Positions 23,322-31,638 of a stretch of DNA of 32,470 nt are shown here, in pieces. Position numbers and translations under genes: made by a program. The notes beneath the pieces are model-generated. The model did no database searches and had not been told where the DNA came from. It worked only from the letters and a program-made list of their open reading frames with translations. This DNA comes from an uncultured Collinsella sp. Its GTDB lineage: Bacteria > Actinomycetota > Coriobacteriia > Coriobacteriales > Coriobacteriaceae. Location: positions 1 through 32,470 of the forward strand of contig CABUOF010000020.1 of assembly GCA_902493125.1 (NCBI GenBank), in the 5' to 3' direction. Each line of letters begins with the position of its first letter. Positions within the stretch are counted from its first letter, which is position 1.

Positions 23322-25198
23322 GCGTGACACAACATATCCGCGGCCGTGCAGGCCGCTTTCGTTGGATGGGGCTGCTCGTAGTGTGGGCTGTTTTTATCGT
23401 CATGGCCGCCGTGCTGCTGATCGAACGCGCCGGAGTGCAGTACAGCGCTGGACAGCACAAGCTGGGTATGCTCGGCGCCACCGACGCTACGCCTGCAAGC
23501 TCGGCAATCTTTGGCCAAAAGCCCACATGCCTGGTCATTACCGACTCGGACCAAGATAGCGTCGACGACGTTAAAGACCAGTTCGACCAGATTTTGCTGG
23601 ACATGAAGATCGCCCATCGCGATGTTGATATTGCCACCGACGGTGCGGACGCGATCCCATCGCTCACGTCGTTTGATCGCGTGATTGTGCTTATGCCCTC
23701 GCTTGACGGACTGGGTACGCATCTGACCGACATTATGAGTTGGGTGAGTGCCGGCGGTTCGCTTATGCTGGGCATGACGCCAGATAACTCGAACTACCTG
23801 CAGGCTATAGCTTCCAAGCTTGGTATCGAATCGGCCGGATATGACTATGCGACAGCCGAAAGTATCGTTCCGAGCGAGGACTTTATGTTGGGCGGAGGAG
23901 AGCGCTACGAGTTCTCGGACCCCTTCGATTCTTCGCTCTCGGTTTCATTGCGCGAAACGGCGCACGTATGGGCAAAGACCGGTGACGCGGGCACGCCGCT
24001 CATTTGGTCTAACGATTGCGGCAGTGGTCACACCGTGGTGTGCAACATTGGCATCTACGACAAGGTCATGCGTGGGTTCTATGCTTCGGCCATAAGCTTG
24101 CTGGGTGATGCCACGGCCTATCCGGTCATCAACAGCGCCGTGTTCTATTTGGACGACTTTCCTAGCCCCGTGCCCTCGGGCGATGGTACTTATATCAAGC
24201 GTGATTACGGCCTTTCCATTGCGGATTTTTACACCAAGGTCTGGTGGCCCGATCTGCAAAAGCTTGCGCAAAAATACGGCATTCGCTATACCGGCGTGAT
24301 GATCGAAAACTACGAGGACGCGGTCAACCAGACCGAGCCCGCGCGCCAGGCCGATACCACGCAGTTCCGCTACTTTGGCGGCATGCTGCTGCAGATGGGC
24401 GGAGAGCTGGGCTTTCACGGCTACAACCATCAGCCTCTGGCGCTCTGGGACACCGACTACGGCACGTTGTACGACTACAAGACGTGGGAGAACAAGGAAA
24501 CGCTTGTCGCATCGCTCAACGAGCTTATCGCTTTCCAGGACGAGGTGCTGCCCAACGCGCACGGCTCGGTCTACGTGCCGCCGTCGAATATCCTTTCGCC
24601 TCGTGCGCGCAAGCTTATCGGCACCGACGTTCCGCGCATTAAGACCATCGCCAGTACGTATTTTGAGGACGGCACCAACCTGCCGTACGTGCAGGAGTTT
24701 GGCGTGGCGAGCGACGGCATTGTGGAGCAGCCGCGCATTGTCTCGGGCGGCATGGTCGGCGATTCCTATATGCGCCTGGCTGCCGTGTCCGAGCTCAACA
24801 TGCACTACGTAAGCACGCACTTTATGCATCCGGACGATCTGCTCGATCCCGATCGCGGCGCCAAGGAGGGCTGGGAGGTCTACAAGGGCGGCCTGACCGA
24901 CTACCTGGACTGGCTTAGCAAGTCTGCGCCCGACCTGCGGCGTCAGACCGGTTCGGAATGCTCGGGCGCCATCCAGCGCTTTTCGTCCGTGACGGTGAGC
25001 GTGGATACCAGTGCGGATGCCTGGACGCTCAGCCTGGGCAATTTCCACGACGAGGCGTGGCTCATGTTCCGCGCCAACAACGGCGAGCCGGGTGCAGTCA
25101 CGGGTGGCGAGATTACGCATCTGACGGGCGATCTGTACCTGGTTAAAGCCACGGACAAGACGGTGGCCATTGCACGCAAGGAGGGTGGCGATAAATGA
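23318..25198 (+). CDS. pelA: PelA-type polysaccharide deacetylase (DUF2194-like, membrane anchored)
   Basis: A 626-residue protein with one N-terminal membrane helix (about 18-38) and an extracellular catalytic part. A Rossmann-like domain (about 60-260) precedes a carbohydrate esterase 4-like barrel with FYLDD (D279-D280) and H367-G-Y-N-H371, the metal and base motifs. A beta-rich tail follows. It fits the PelA-DA proteins of Gram-positive pel operons, which partially deacetylate the GalNAc/GlcNAc polymer. The hydrolase domain of Pseudomonas PelA is absent. ATG 23318 overlaps the pelE TGA (ATGA) with GGGGAGGAGG upstream; an upstream in-frame ATG at 23294 is inside pelE and lacks such a site. 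Confidence 0.85.
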   Translation: MSVTQHIRGRAGRFRWMGLLVVWAVFIVMAAVLLIERAGVQYSAGQHKLGMLGATDATPASSAIFGQKPTCLVITDSDQDSVDDVKDQFDQILLDMKIAHRDVDIATDGADAIPSLTSFDRVIVLMPSLDGLGTHLTDIMSWVSAGGSLMLGMTPDNSNYLQAIASKLGIESAGYDYATAESIVPSEDFMLGGGERYEFSDPFDSSLSVSLRETAHVWAKTGDAGTPLIWSNDCGSGHTVVCNIGIYDKVMRGFYASAISLLGDATAYPVINSAVFYLDDFPSPVPSGDGTYIKRDYGLSIADFYTKVWWPDLQKLAQKYGIRYTGVMIENYEDAVNQTEPARQADTTQFRYFGGMLLQMGGELGFHGYNHQPLALWDTDYGTLYDYKTWENKETLVASLNELIAFQDEVLPNAHGSVYVPPSNILSPRARKLIGTDVPRIKTIASTYFEDGTNLPYVQEFGVASDGIVEQPRIVSGGMVGDSYMRLAAVSELNMHYVSTHFMHPDDLLDPDRGAKEGWEVYKGGLTDYLDWLSKSAPDLRRQTGSECSGAIQRFSSVTVSVDTSADAWTLSLGNFHDEAWLMFRANNGEPGAVTGGEITHLTGDLYLVKATDKTVAIARKEGGDK

Positions 25199-26622
25199 GA
25201 ATCTGCTTGGTACTCGAGGGTTGCTACCCCTATGTGCACGGCGGCGTATCTACCTGGATGCATGGCTACATTACGGCCATGCACGAGCACGAGTTTGTGC
25301 TGTGGGTGATCGGCGCGCATGCTGCCGACCGTGGCAAGTTTGTCTACGAGCTGCCCGGCAACGTGGTCGAGGTGCACGAGGTGTTCCTGGACGATGCCCT
25401 GCGGCTTTCGGGCGAGCAACATGAAGCCAGTTTTAACGACCGTGAGCGCGAGGCGCTACGCCGTCTGGTGTCGCTCTCCAATCCGGACTGGGACGTGTTA
25501 TTCGATATCTTCCACCGCCGTCGCGTGCATCCGCTCTCGTTTTTGCAGAGCCGCACGTTTATGGATATCTTTCGCGACGTGTGCCTGGCCGAGTATCCCT
25601 ACACGCCCTTTGCCGATGCATTCCACACCATGCGCTCCATGTTGCTGCCCGTGCTCTATCTGTTGGGCAGCGAGGTGCCGGTGGCCGATGTGTACCATGC
25701 CATCTCGACCGGCTACGGTGGCCTGCTCGCCTGCCTGGGCTCAAGCGTTCACCATGCGCCGGTGCTGCTGACCGAGCATGGCATCTATACCCGCGAGCGC
25801 GAGGAAGAGATCATTCGCGCCGATTGGGTGGTGCCGTCGTTTAAGGACCGCTGGATTCGCTTTTTCTACCTGCTTTCGGAGGAGATTTACCGCCGCGCCT
25901 TCCGCGTGACGAGTTTGTTCCATAACGCCCGCAAGACGCAGATTGATATGGGCTGCGATGCGGGTAAATGCCTGGTCATCCCCAACGGCATCCAGTTCGA
26001 TCGCTTTAAGGACATTCCCTTAAAGCCCGATGACGGCTGGGTGGACATTGGCGCGGTGGTGCGCCTGGCGCCCATCAAGGACGTCAAGACCATGATCTAT
26101 GCGTTCTTTGAGCTGCATGAGCGCCTGCCCAAAGTGCGCCTGCACATCATGGGCGGCGTGGACGACGAGGAGTACGGCGCCGAGTGCCACGCGCTGGTCG
26201 AAACCCTGGGCGTGCGCGACCTGATCTTTACCGGCCGCGTCAACGTGGTCGAGTACATGGAAAAGCTTGACTTTACCATTTTGACGAGCATCTCCGAGGG
26301 CCAGCCGCTCAGCGTGCTGGAGTCGCTTGCAGCGCGCCGTCCCTGCGTGACGACCGAGGTTGGCTGCTGCCGCGAGCTGCTCGAAGGCGACCCGGGCGAC
26401 GACTTTGGCGTGGCGGGTTTTGTGGCGCCGCCCATGTATCGCAAGGGCTTGGCCGATGCCATGGAGCGCATGTGCGTGAGCCGCGCCCGTCGCATTGAGA
26501 TGGGGGAGCGCGGGCAGCGTCGCGTTGCCACGTACTTTTTGCACGAGCAGATGCTCGCCAACTATCGCGCGCTGTACGACGAGACGGCGTGTGCGTTTAA
26601 CCTGCCCAGAGAGGGGGAGTAG
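25195..26622 (+). CDS. pelF: PelF glycosyltransferase (GT4)
   Basis: A 475-residue cytosolic GT-B enzyme. The N-terminal RICLVLEGCYPYVHGGVSTW is the PelF signature, with the extended region LLTEHGIYTREREEEI near residue 200. The C-terminal donor site shows the E-x7-E motif in SEGQPLSVLESLAA. PelF polymerises the amino-sugar chain from UDP-linked precursors and feeds it to PelG. The start overlaps the deacetylase stop (ATGA). No precursor-synthesis gene (epimerase) is seen downstream in this window. Confidence 0.93.
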   Translation: MRICLVLEGCYPYVHGGVSTWMHGYITAMHEHEFVLWVIGAHAADRGKFVYELPGNVVEVHEVFLDDALRLSGEQHEASFNDREREALRRLVSLSNPDWDVLFDIFHRRRVHPLSFLQSRTFMDIFRDVCLAEYPYTPFADAFHTMRSMLLPVLYLLGSEVPVADVYHAISTGYGGLLACLGSSVHHAPVLLTEHGIYTREREEEIIRADWVVPSFKDRWIRFFYLLSEEIYRRAFRVTSLFHNARKTQIDMGCDAGKCLVIPNGIQFDRFKDIPLKPDDGWVDIGAVVRLAPIKDVKTMIYAFFELHERLPKVRLHIMGGVDDEEYGAECHALVETLGVRDLIFTGRVNVVEYMEKLDFTILTSISEGQPLSVLESLAARRPCVTTEVGCCRELLEGDPGDDFGVAGFVAPPMYRKGLADAMERMCVSRARRIEMGERGQRRVATYFLHEQMLANYRALYDETACAFNLPREGE

Positions 26623-26625
26623 CCG

Positions 26626-28170
26626 GTGGCCGGAATTGGATTTGAGCTCAAGCGCCTGTTTAGGCGCAAGGGCCTGTTTGCCACGATGCGCGCTTACGGC
26701 TACGCCGGCATCGTATGCACGGGCCCCATGCTGCTGGGTGTGCTGCTGCAGGTGGGTATTTTGGTGCTGTGCGGTCTGTGGGGTGTGGGTCGTGCCAACC
26801 AGGATCTGCTGGTGTGCATGGTGACCTACACACTGCTGGCCTCGCTTACGCTCACGAGCTTTTTCTCCATGCCGGTCACGCGCTTTTTGGCCGACATGCT
26901 TTTTGCCGAACGCGAAGAGGAGGTCTTGCCTTCGTTTTGGGGTTCTAACGCCATCATGCTCGTTGTGGGCACGGTGCTCTACGGCGTCTTTTTGCTGTTC
27001 TCGGGCGCCACGTTGCTGCAGGGACTGCTGTGCCTGTGGCTCTTCAACATTATGATCGTCAACTGGAACGGCATGAGCTATCTCACGGCCATCAAAGACT
27101 ACCGCGGCATCCTGTGCAGCTTTGGGGCCGCCATTGGCGTGGCCTGCCTGTGCGCCCTGGCCGCGCTGGCACTGGGGCTGCCGCCGGTCGAGGGCCTGTT
27201 GGCATCAGTTGCTCTGGGCTACGGCGTCATGCTCGTCTGGGACGTGGTGCTGCTATACCGGTATTTTCCTCAGAGCGACCGCAGCCCCTGGCCCTTTTTG
27301 CAGTGGCTCGATCAGTTTATGCCGTTGGCGCTCACGGGCTTGTTTACCAACCTGGGCCTCTTTGCGCACTTGGTGATAATTTGGGTCGGTCCCATTGGCG
27401 TGCAGGTCAAGGGCTTGTTTTATGGTGCGCCCTACCACGATGTGCCGGCGCTCATCGCGTTTTTGACGATTCTGGTCACGTCCGTCAACTTTGTGGTCTC
27501 GGTCGAGGTCAACTTTTATCCGCGTTACCGCGACTACTACAGCCTGTTCAACGACGGTGGCGTGGTGGGCGACATTGTGGTGGCCGAGGAGGAAATGCTT
27601 GCCACGCTCAACCGAGAACTGCGGTTTTGTGCGCTCAAGCAACTGTTTGTGACGGCGGCGGTCATCTCGCTCGAGACCACGGTGCTGTCGGCCCTACCGT
27701 TGGGCTTTAACAACCTGATGCACGGGTATTTTCGCACGCTGTGCGTGGGCTACGGCCTGTATGCCGTGGGCAACACGATCCTGCTGATCTTGCTGTACTT
27801 TACCGACTACAAGGGGGCCGTGCTGGCCTCGGGACTGTTTGCCGGTGTGGCCGGGCTGGCGACTGCCGTGTCGTTGCTTTTGCCGCAGCAGTTTTACGGC
27901 TTTGGCTTTTTGTTGGGTGCGGCGGTGTTTTTTATCGTGGCCCTGCTGCGGCTCGATACCTATACTGCCAACTTACCGTATCGTATCCTGAGCCAGCAGC
28001 CCATGGTGGCGACCGACAAAACGGGTCGCTTTACGGAGTTGGGCCGCTTGCTCGACCGTGCCGAGCAGCGCTATGAGGAAGGCCGCCATAAGGGTGAGCC
28101 GCATGGCGCTTTTGAGCGCACGGTGGTCCGTGTGTATCGCAACCATTGGGGAGGTTCTGATGACCGATAG
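26626..28170 (+). CDS. pelG: PelG membrane transporter
   Basis: A 514-residue membrane protein with about 12 helices. The N-terminal AGIGFELKRLFRRKGLF is the conserved start of PelG proteins (MATE/MOP-like). It should export the nascent polymer across the cytoplasmic membrane together with PelD, PelE and PelF. The start is a GTG 3 bases after the pelF stop, with GAGGGGGAG upstream. The C-terminal cytosolic tail (about residues 450-514) is rich in charged residues. The frame ends overlapping the CotH-family gene by 11 bases. Confidence 0.93.
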   Translation: MAGIGFELKRLFRRKGLFATMRAYGYAGIVCTGPMLLGVLLQVGILVLCGLWGVGRANQDLLVCMVTYTLLASLTLTSFFSMPVTRFLADMLFAEREEEVLPSFWGSNAIMLVVGTVLYGVFLLFSGATLLQGLLCLWLFNIMIVNWNGMSYLTAIKDYRGILCSFGAAIGVACLCALAALALGLPPVEGLLASVALGYGVMLVWDVVLLYRYFPQSDRSPWPFLQWLDQFMPLALTGLFTNLGLFAHLVIIWVGPIGVQVKGLFYGAPYHDVPALIAFLTILVTSVNFVVSVEVNFYPRYRDYYSLFNDGGVVGDIVVAEEEMLATLNRELRFCALKQLFVTAAVISLETTVLSALPLGFNNLMHGYFRTLCVGYGLYAVGNTILLILLYFTDYKGAVLASGLFAGVAGLATAVSLLLPQQFYGFGFLLGAAVFFIVALLRLDTYTANLPYRILSQQPMVATDKTGRFTELGRLLDRAEQRYEEGRHKGEPHGAFERTVVRVYRNHWGGSDDR

Positions 28171-29929
28171 GATGATGTCTCGCCGTCGCCTGTTTGAGGC
28201 GGCTGCCGGTGCGCTGTTGCTTTCGGGCTGCTCGTCTCAGGACGAATCCTCGACCAAAAAGGTCAAAAAGCAGGACAAGATTAAAAAGGCCGAGTCCTCG
28301 GACGGTACCAAGCACCTACGCGATAAAGACGAGCTGTACGAGGTCTACGACGACTCGGGCATTGTGAGCATGTACCTGACGGTCTCGCGCGGCAACAGCT
28401 CCGAGAACACCGACCACAGCTGGGCCGAGATCAATACGTACTCGGTGTATGACTATGCCGACATGGGCGTGACGCGTTATCAGGTTATGGGCCTGCTGCA
28501 GGCGGGCGACGAAGACGGCCCGGTGGCCGGCGAGGTTGGCTATGGCGAGGAAGCGCCCAATGCTACCGTGCAGGTGCGCGGTCAGACATCGAGCATGAAC
28601 TCGCAAAAGAATTACAAGGTGGAGCTCAAAAAGGGCAAGGGTACCTGGCGCCAACAGCGCGCGATTGCTCTCAACAAGCACATGGGCGAGGGTATGCGTT
28701 TTCGCAACAAGATGGCCTACGACCTTATCCGTGGGATTCCCCAGATGATGGGCCTGCGCACGCAGTTTGTGCATCTGTGGGTGTGCGACCAGACCGAAAA
28801 GTCCAACGACACCTTTGAGGACTACGGCCTGTTTACGCAGGTTGAACAGCTCAACAAGACGGCGCTTAAGGCACATGGCCTGGATAAGAGCGGGCACCTG
28901 TACAAGGTGAACAGCTTCGATTTCCATCGCTACGAGGACACCATTAAGCTCGCCGACGATCCCGACTACAGCCAGGCTAAATTTGAGGGCATGCTCGAGA
29001 TTAAGGGCGATTCGGACCACACCAAGCTCATCGAAATGCTCGATGCGCTCAACGATGAATCGCAAAAGATCGATGATGTGCTCGATACCTACTTTGATAC
29101 CGAGAATCTGGTCTATTGGCTGGCGTTTCAGATCCTGACGGGCAACTGCGATACGCAGAACCGTAACTGTTATCTGTACAGCCCTCTCAACTCAAATACC
29201 TGGTACTTTTTGGATTGGGATAACGACGGCATGCTGCGCAAGCTGGAGCTTTCTCTTACCGGGTTTTCGGACTACGCGAGCTGGGAGCGCGGCGCAAGCA
29301 ACTACTGGGGCAACGTGCTGTTTAACCGCGCGTTGCGCAGCAAGTCGTTCCGCAGCGAACTCGACCGTGCCGTCAAGGACTTGCGCTCGTATTTGACCGA
29401 GACTCGCCTGACCAAGATGATCAAGCACTACCGCGAGGTGACTGAATCCCTGGTCTTTGCTTCGCCCGATATCGACAATCTGCCTGTCACCAAGGACCAA
29501 TACGAGCAGATCGCCGCGGCGATTCCCTCCGAGATCGAGGAGAACTACAAGAGCTTTCGCGAGAGTTTTAAAAAGCCTATGCCGTTCTACATCGGCGTGC
29601 CGCAGATCGATAACGGTAAGCTGCGTATTAACTGGGATGCGTCCTACGACTTTGAGGCGCGCGACATTCGCTATACCGTAGAGCTTGCGCGCGACTATGC
29701 CATAAGCGACGTGCTTTTTAAGGCCGAGGACGTGCTGCTTCCCGAGGTGACCTGCGATGCGCCCGATACCGGCCAGTATTTTGTGCGCGTGCGTGCCACC
29801 AACTCCGACGGTTATACGCAAGATGCGTTTGACTACTATGTGACCGACGACGGCAAGCACTACGGCATGAAGTGTTTTTACGTGCAGGACGGCGGTAAGG
29901 TCGTGGAGGATACGTATGAGGAGGGCTAG
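28160..29929 (+). CDS. CotH-kinase-family lipoprotein
   Basis: A 589-residue exported protein. The N-terminus has a Tat-like SRRRLF motif, a hydrophobic stretch and the lipobox LLSGC (C24), so it should be a lipoprotein on the outer face of the membrane. The body is a CotH kinase family fold: TVQVRGQTSSMNSQKNYKVEL near residues 135-155, then a HLYKVNSFDFHRYE segment and the WYFLDWDNDGM metal motif. CotH proteins are atypical protein kinases; in spore formers they phosphorylate coat proteins, but here the substrate is unknown. ATG 28160 has GGGGAGG 4-5 bases upstream and overlaps the pelG end; an earlier in-frame ATG at 28058 would lack the signal peptide position. Confidence 0.87.
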   Translation: MTDRMMSRRRLFEAAAGALLLSGCSSQDESSTKKVKKQDKIKKAESSDGTKHLRDKDELYEVYDDSGIVSMYLTVSRGNSSENTDHSWAEINTYSVYDYADMGVTRYQVMGLLQAGDEDGPVAGEVGYGEEAPNATVQVRGQTSSMNSQKNYKVELKKGKGTWRQQRAIALNKHMGEGMRFRNKMAYDLIRGIPQMMGLRTQFVHLWVCDQTEKSNDTFEDYGLFTQVEQLNKTALKAHGLDKSGHLYKVNSFDFHRYEDTIKLADDPDYSQAKFEGMLEIKGDSDHTKLIEMLDALNDESQKIDDVLDTYFDTENLVYWLAFQILTGNCDTQNRNCYLYSPLNSNTWYFLDWDNDGMLRKLELSLTGFSDYASWERGASNYWGNVLFNRALRSKSFRSELDRAVKDLRSYLTETRLTKMIKHYREVTESLVFASPDIDNLPVTKDQYEQIAAAIPSEIEENYKSFRESFKKPMPFYIGVPQIDNGKLRINWDASYDFEARDIRYTVELARDYAISDVLFKAEDVLLPEVTCDAPDTGQYFVRVRATNSDGYTQDAFDYYVTDDGKHYGMKCFYVQDGGKVVEDTYEEG

Positions 29930-30707
29930 CGCGCTGCTTGAGCGCTTGGCGGCCCCGCCTGTGCGTGCCGCGCAGGAGCGTTACCGCCACGAGCTCAAAT
30001 ATCTCATTAACGAGGGCGAGCATGCCGTGCTTGCCTGTCGCATGGCGTCGGTGTTTAAGCTGGACAAGCATGCGCGGGCGGGCGCTTACACTATTCGCAG
30101 CCTGTATTTTGACGACTACTGCAACTCGGCCTACGAGGAAAAAGACGCCGGCATTCTCATGCGCAAAAAGTATCGCGTACGCATCTATAACGGCAGCGAC
30201 AAGGTGATTAAGCTCGAGCGCAAAAAGAAGTACGGTAGCTGGATTTACAAGGAAGATGCGCCACTCACGCGTGGCGAGTTTGAGCAGATTCTGGCCGGCG
30301 ACTACGACTTTTTGCTGAGGAGCCCCTATCCGCTCTGCCGCGAGTTCTACATCGAGTGCATCTGCAACATGATGCGCCCGCGGACCATCGTGGACTACGA
30401 GCGCGAGCCGTGGGTGATGGATGAGGGCACCGTGCGCATTACGTTTGACATGAACGTGCGTGCCGCGGTGGGAAGCTTCGATATCTTTGACGTGACGTTG
30501 CCCGTGCTGCCGGTCCTGGAGCCCGGCAAGCTGGTGATGGAGGTCAAGTTTACGGAGTTTTGCCCGCAGCTGGTGCGCGATTTGGTGCCGCCGGGCGCGG
30601 CCGAGCTTACGGCGGTCTCCAAGTACTGCCTGTGTTACGAAAAGACCGCCTACCTGCGCGGATTTAATTACTGGGAATCGGATTTTGAGAACCGAGGGGA
30701 TATTTAG
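29916..30707 (+). CDS. VTC domain protein (polyphosphate polymerase-type)
   Basis: A 263-residue protein of the VTC / triphosphate-tunnel fold. The basic and acidic tunnel motifs are visible: RHELKYLI near 24-31, IRSLYFDDY near 60-68, RKKYRVRIYNG, IKLERKKK, and EVKFTEFCP near the C-terminus. In eukaryotic VTC4 this domain makes polyphosphate from ATP; in bacteria it occurs beside CotH and DUF4956 genes with unknown activity. It overlaps the CotH-family gene by 14 bases, with GTGGAGG ahead of the ATG. No membrane helix is present, so it probably acts in the cytosol. Confidence 0.88.
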   Translation: MRRASALLERLAAPPVRAAQERYRHELKYLINEGEHAVLACRMASVFKLDKHARAGAYTIRSLYFDDYCNSAYEEKDAGILMRKKYRVRIYNGSDKVIKLERKKKYGSWIYKEDAPLTRGEFEQILAGDYDFLLRSPYPLCREFYIECICNMMRPRTIVDYEREPWVMDEGTVRITFDMNVRAAVGSFDIFDVTLPVLPVLEPGKLVMEVKFTEFCPQLVRDLVPPGAAELTAVSKYCLCYEKTAYLRGFNYWESDFENRGDI

Positions 30708-30710
30708 ACC

Positions 30711-31376
30711 ATGAGCACCAGGGACTTTTTTAAGAACTCCGTCTTGGAGGCGTTTGGCCAGGTCGACCCTGCCAAGATCGGCCTTTCGCTGCTCGTGGCG
30801 CTCGCCATGGGCATCCTGATCTATTACGTGTACAAGCGCTTTTTTACCGGCGTGGTGTATTCGCGCAGCTTTGCCGTGACGCTCGTGGGCATGTGCGTGC
30901 TCACCTGCATGGTCACGCTTGCGATCTCGACGAACGTGGTCATCTCGCTCGGTATGGTCGGTGCTCTGTCAATCGTCCGCTATCGTACGGCGGTCAAGGA
31001 CCCGCTCGACCTGCTGTATCTGTTTTGGGCCATTACCACGGGCATTACGGCCGGCGCCGGCATGTATGCGCTCGTGGGGCTCACTGCGGTGGTGATCGTG
31101 GTGATGATCGCCAGCTTTGCGAGCCACCAGGACAAGTCGCGTGTGTACATGATGGTCATTCACTACACGGGCCAGACAACCGGCGACGATATCGTGCGTG
31201 CATTTGGGCGCACCAAATTCACCGTCAAGTCCAAGACGATGCGCGGTGATAAGGTCGAGATGGCCGTCGAGGTGTTCTCGGATGGCGTTGATATGCCCTA
31301 TGCCGACGCCATTCGCGCGCTCGACGGCGTTGAAGACCTGACTCTCATCCAGTACAACGGCGAGTACCACGGCTAA
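30711..31376 (+). CDS. DUF4956 membrane protein
   Basis: A 221-residue protein with three or four membrane helices in the first 140 residues and a soluble C-terminal domain of about 80 residues. The segment SLGMVGALSIVRYRTAVKDP near 84-103 is the DUF4956 hallmark. It begins 3 bases after the VTC gene. DUF4956, VTC and CotH genes often sit together, suggesting a shared envelope-linked pathway. It is the last gene of the operon and is followed by a hairpin. Confidence 0.88.
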   Translation: MSTRDFFKNSVLEAFGQVDPAKIGLSLLVALAMGILIYYVYKRFFTGVVYSRSFAVTLVGMCVLTCMVTLAISTNVVISLGMVGALSIVRYRTAVKDPLDLLYLFWAITTGITAGAGMYALVGLTAVVIVVMIASFASHQDKSRVYMMVIHYTGQTTGDDIVRAFGRTKFTVKSKTMRGDKVEMAVEVFSDGVDMPYADAIRALDGVEDLTLIQYNGEYHG

Positions 31377-31382
31377 CTATGT

Positions 31383-31406
31383 TCCGGCGTTTTAACAAAC
31401 GCCGGA
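31383..31406 (+). terminator. Hairpin at the end of the pel operon
   Basis: TCCGGCGTTT and AAACGCCGGA form a perfect 10-bp stem with a TAAC loop, 6 bases after the last stop codon. No T run follows, so termination may need Rho, or the hairpin may protect the 3' end of the transcript. Confidence 0.65.
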
Positions 31407-31609
31407 CCGCTCGACGCTGCGCGGACATCTGCCGGGCGATCTGCCGCTCAAACCGTCGCTCGCGTACATAAAGTACGCTTCGCTCCTCTTTCGCGGCACC
31501 TCGTCACGGCAGCTGCCCGCTCGCTGACGTTTGCTCGACCTGGGCGGTTGAAATGATCCATGGGCCCGTCTCATTTGCTCAATTTGCTGGCATGGGTTGG
31601 GTATCATGG
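31407..31609. other. GC-rich non-coding stretch before the LacI-family gene
   Basis: No gene can be supported. The first 140 bases are GC-rich with small hairpins, for example GCGTAC-5-GTACGC at 31462-31478. A possible -10 (TATCAT at 31602-31607) lies near the end with no good -35. Confidence 0.4.
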
Positions 31610-31623
31610 TGAAAGCGATTTCA
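31610..31623. promoter_or_regulatory. LacI/CcpA-type operator upstream of the regulator gene
   Basis: TGAAAGCGATTTCA has perfect TGAAA/TTTCA arms around a central CG step, the shape of LacI-GalR family operators and of cre sites. It lies 15 bases before the preferred start codon, suggesting autoregulation. Confidence 0.6.
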
Positions 31624-31638
31624 ATGACAGGGGTGCTC

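Noticed and set aside
23945..25120. 391-codon minus-strand frame opposite the deacetylase gene
   Set aside because: No start signal or motif is present, and it is explained by codon bias of the + strand gene.
31407..31540. Small RNA gene after the pel operon
   Set aside because: GC-rich with small hairpins, but no promoter, terminator or known RNA family pattern could be supported.
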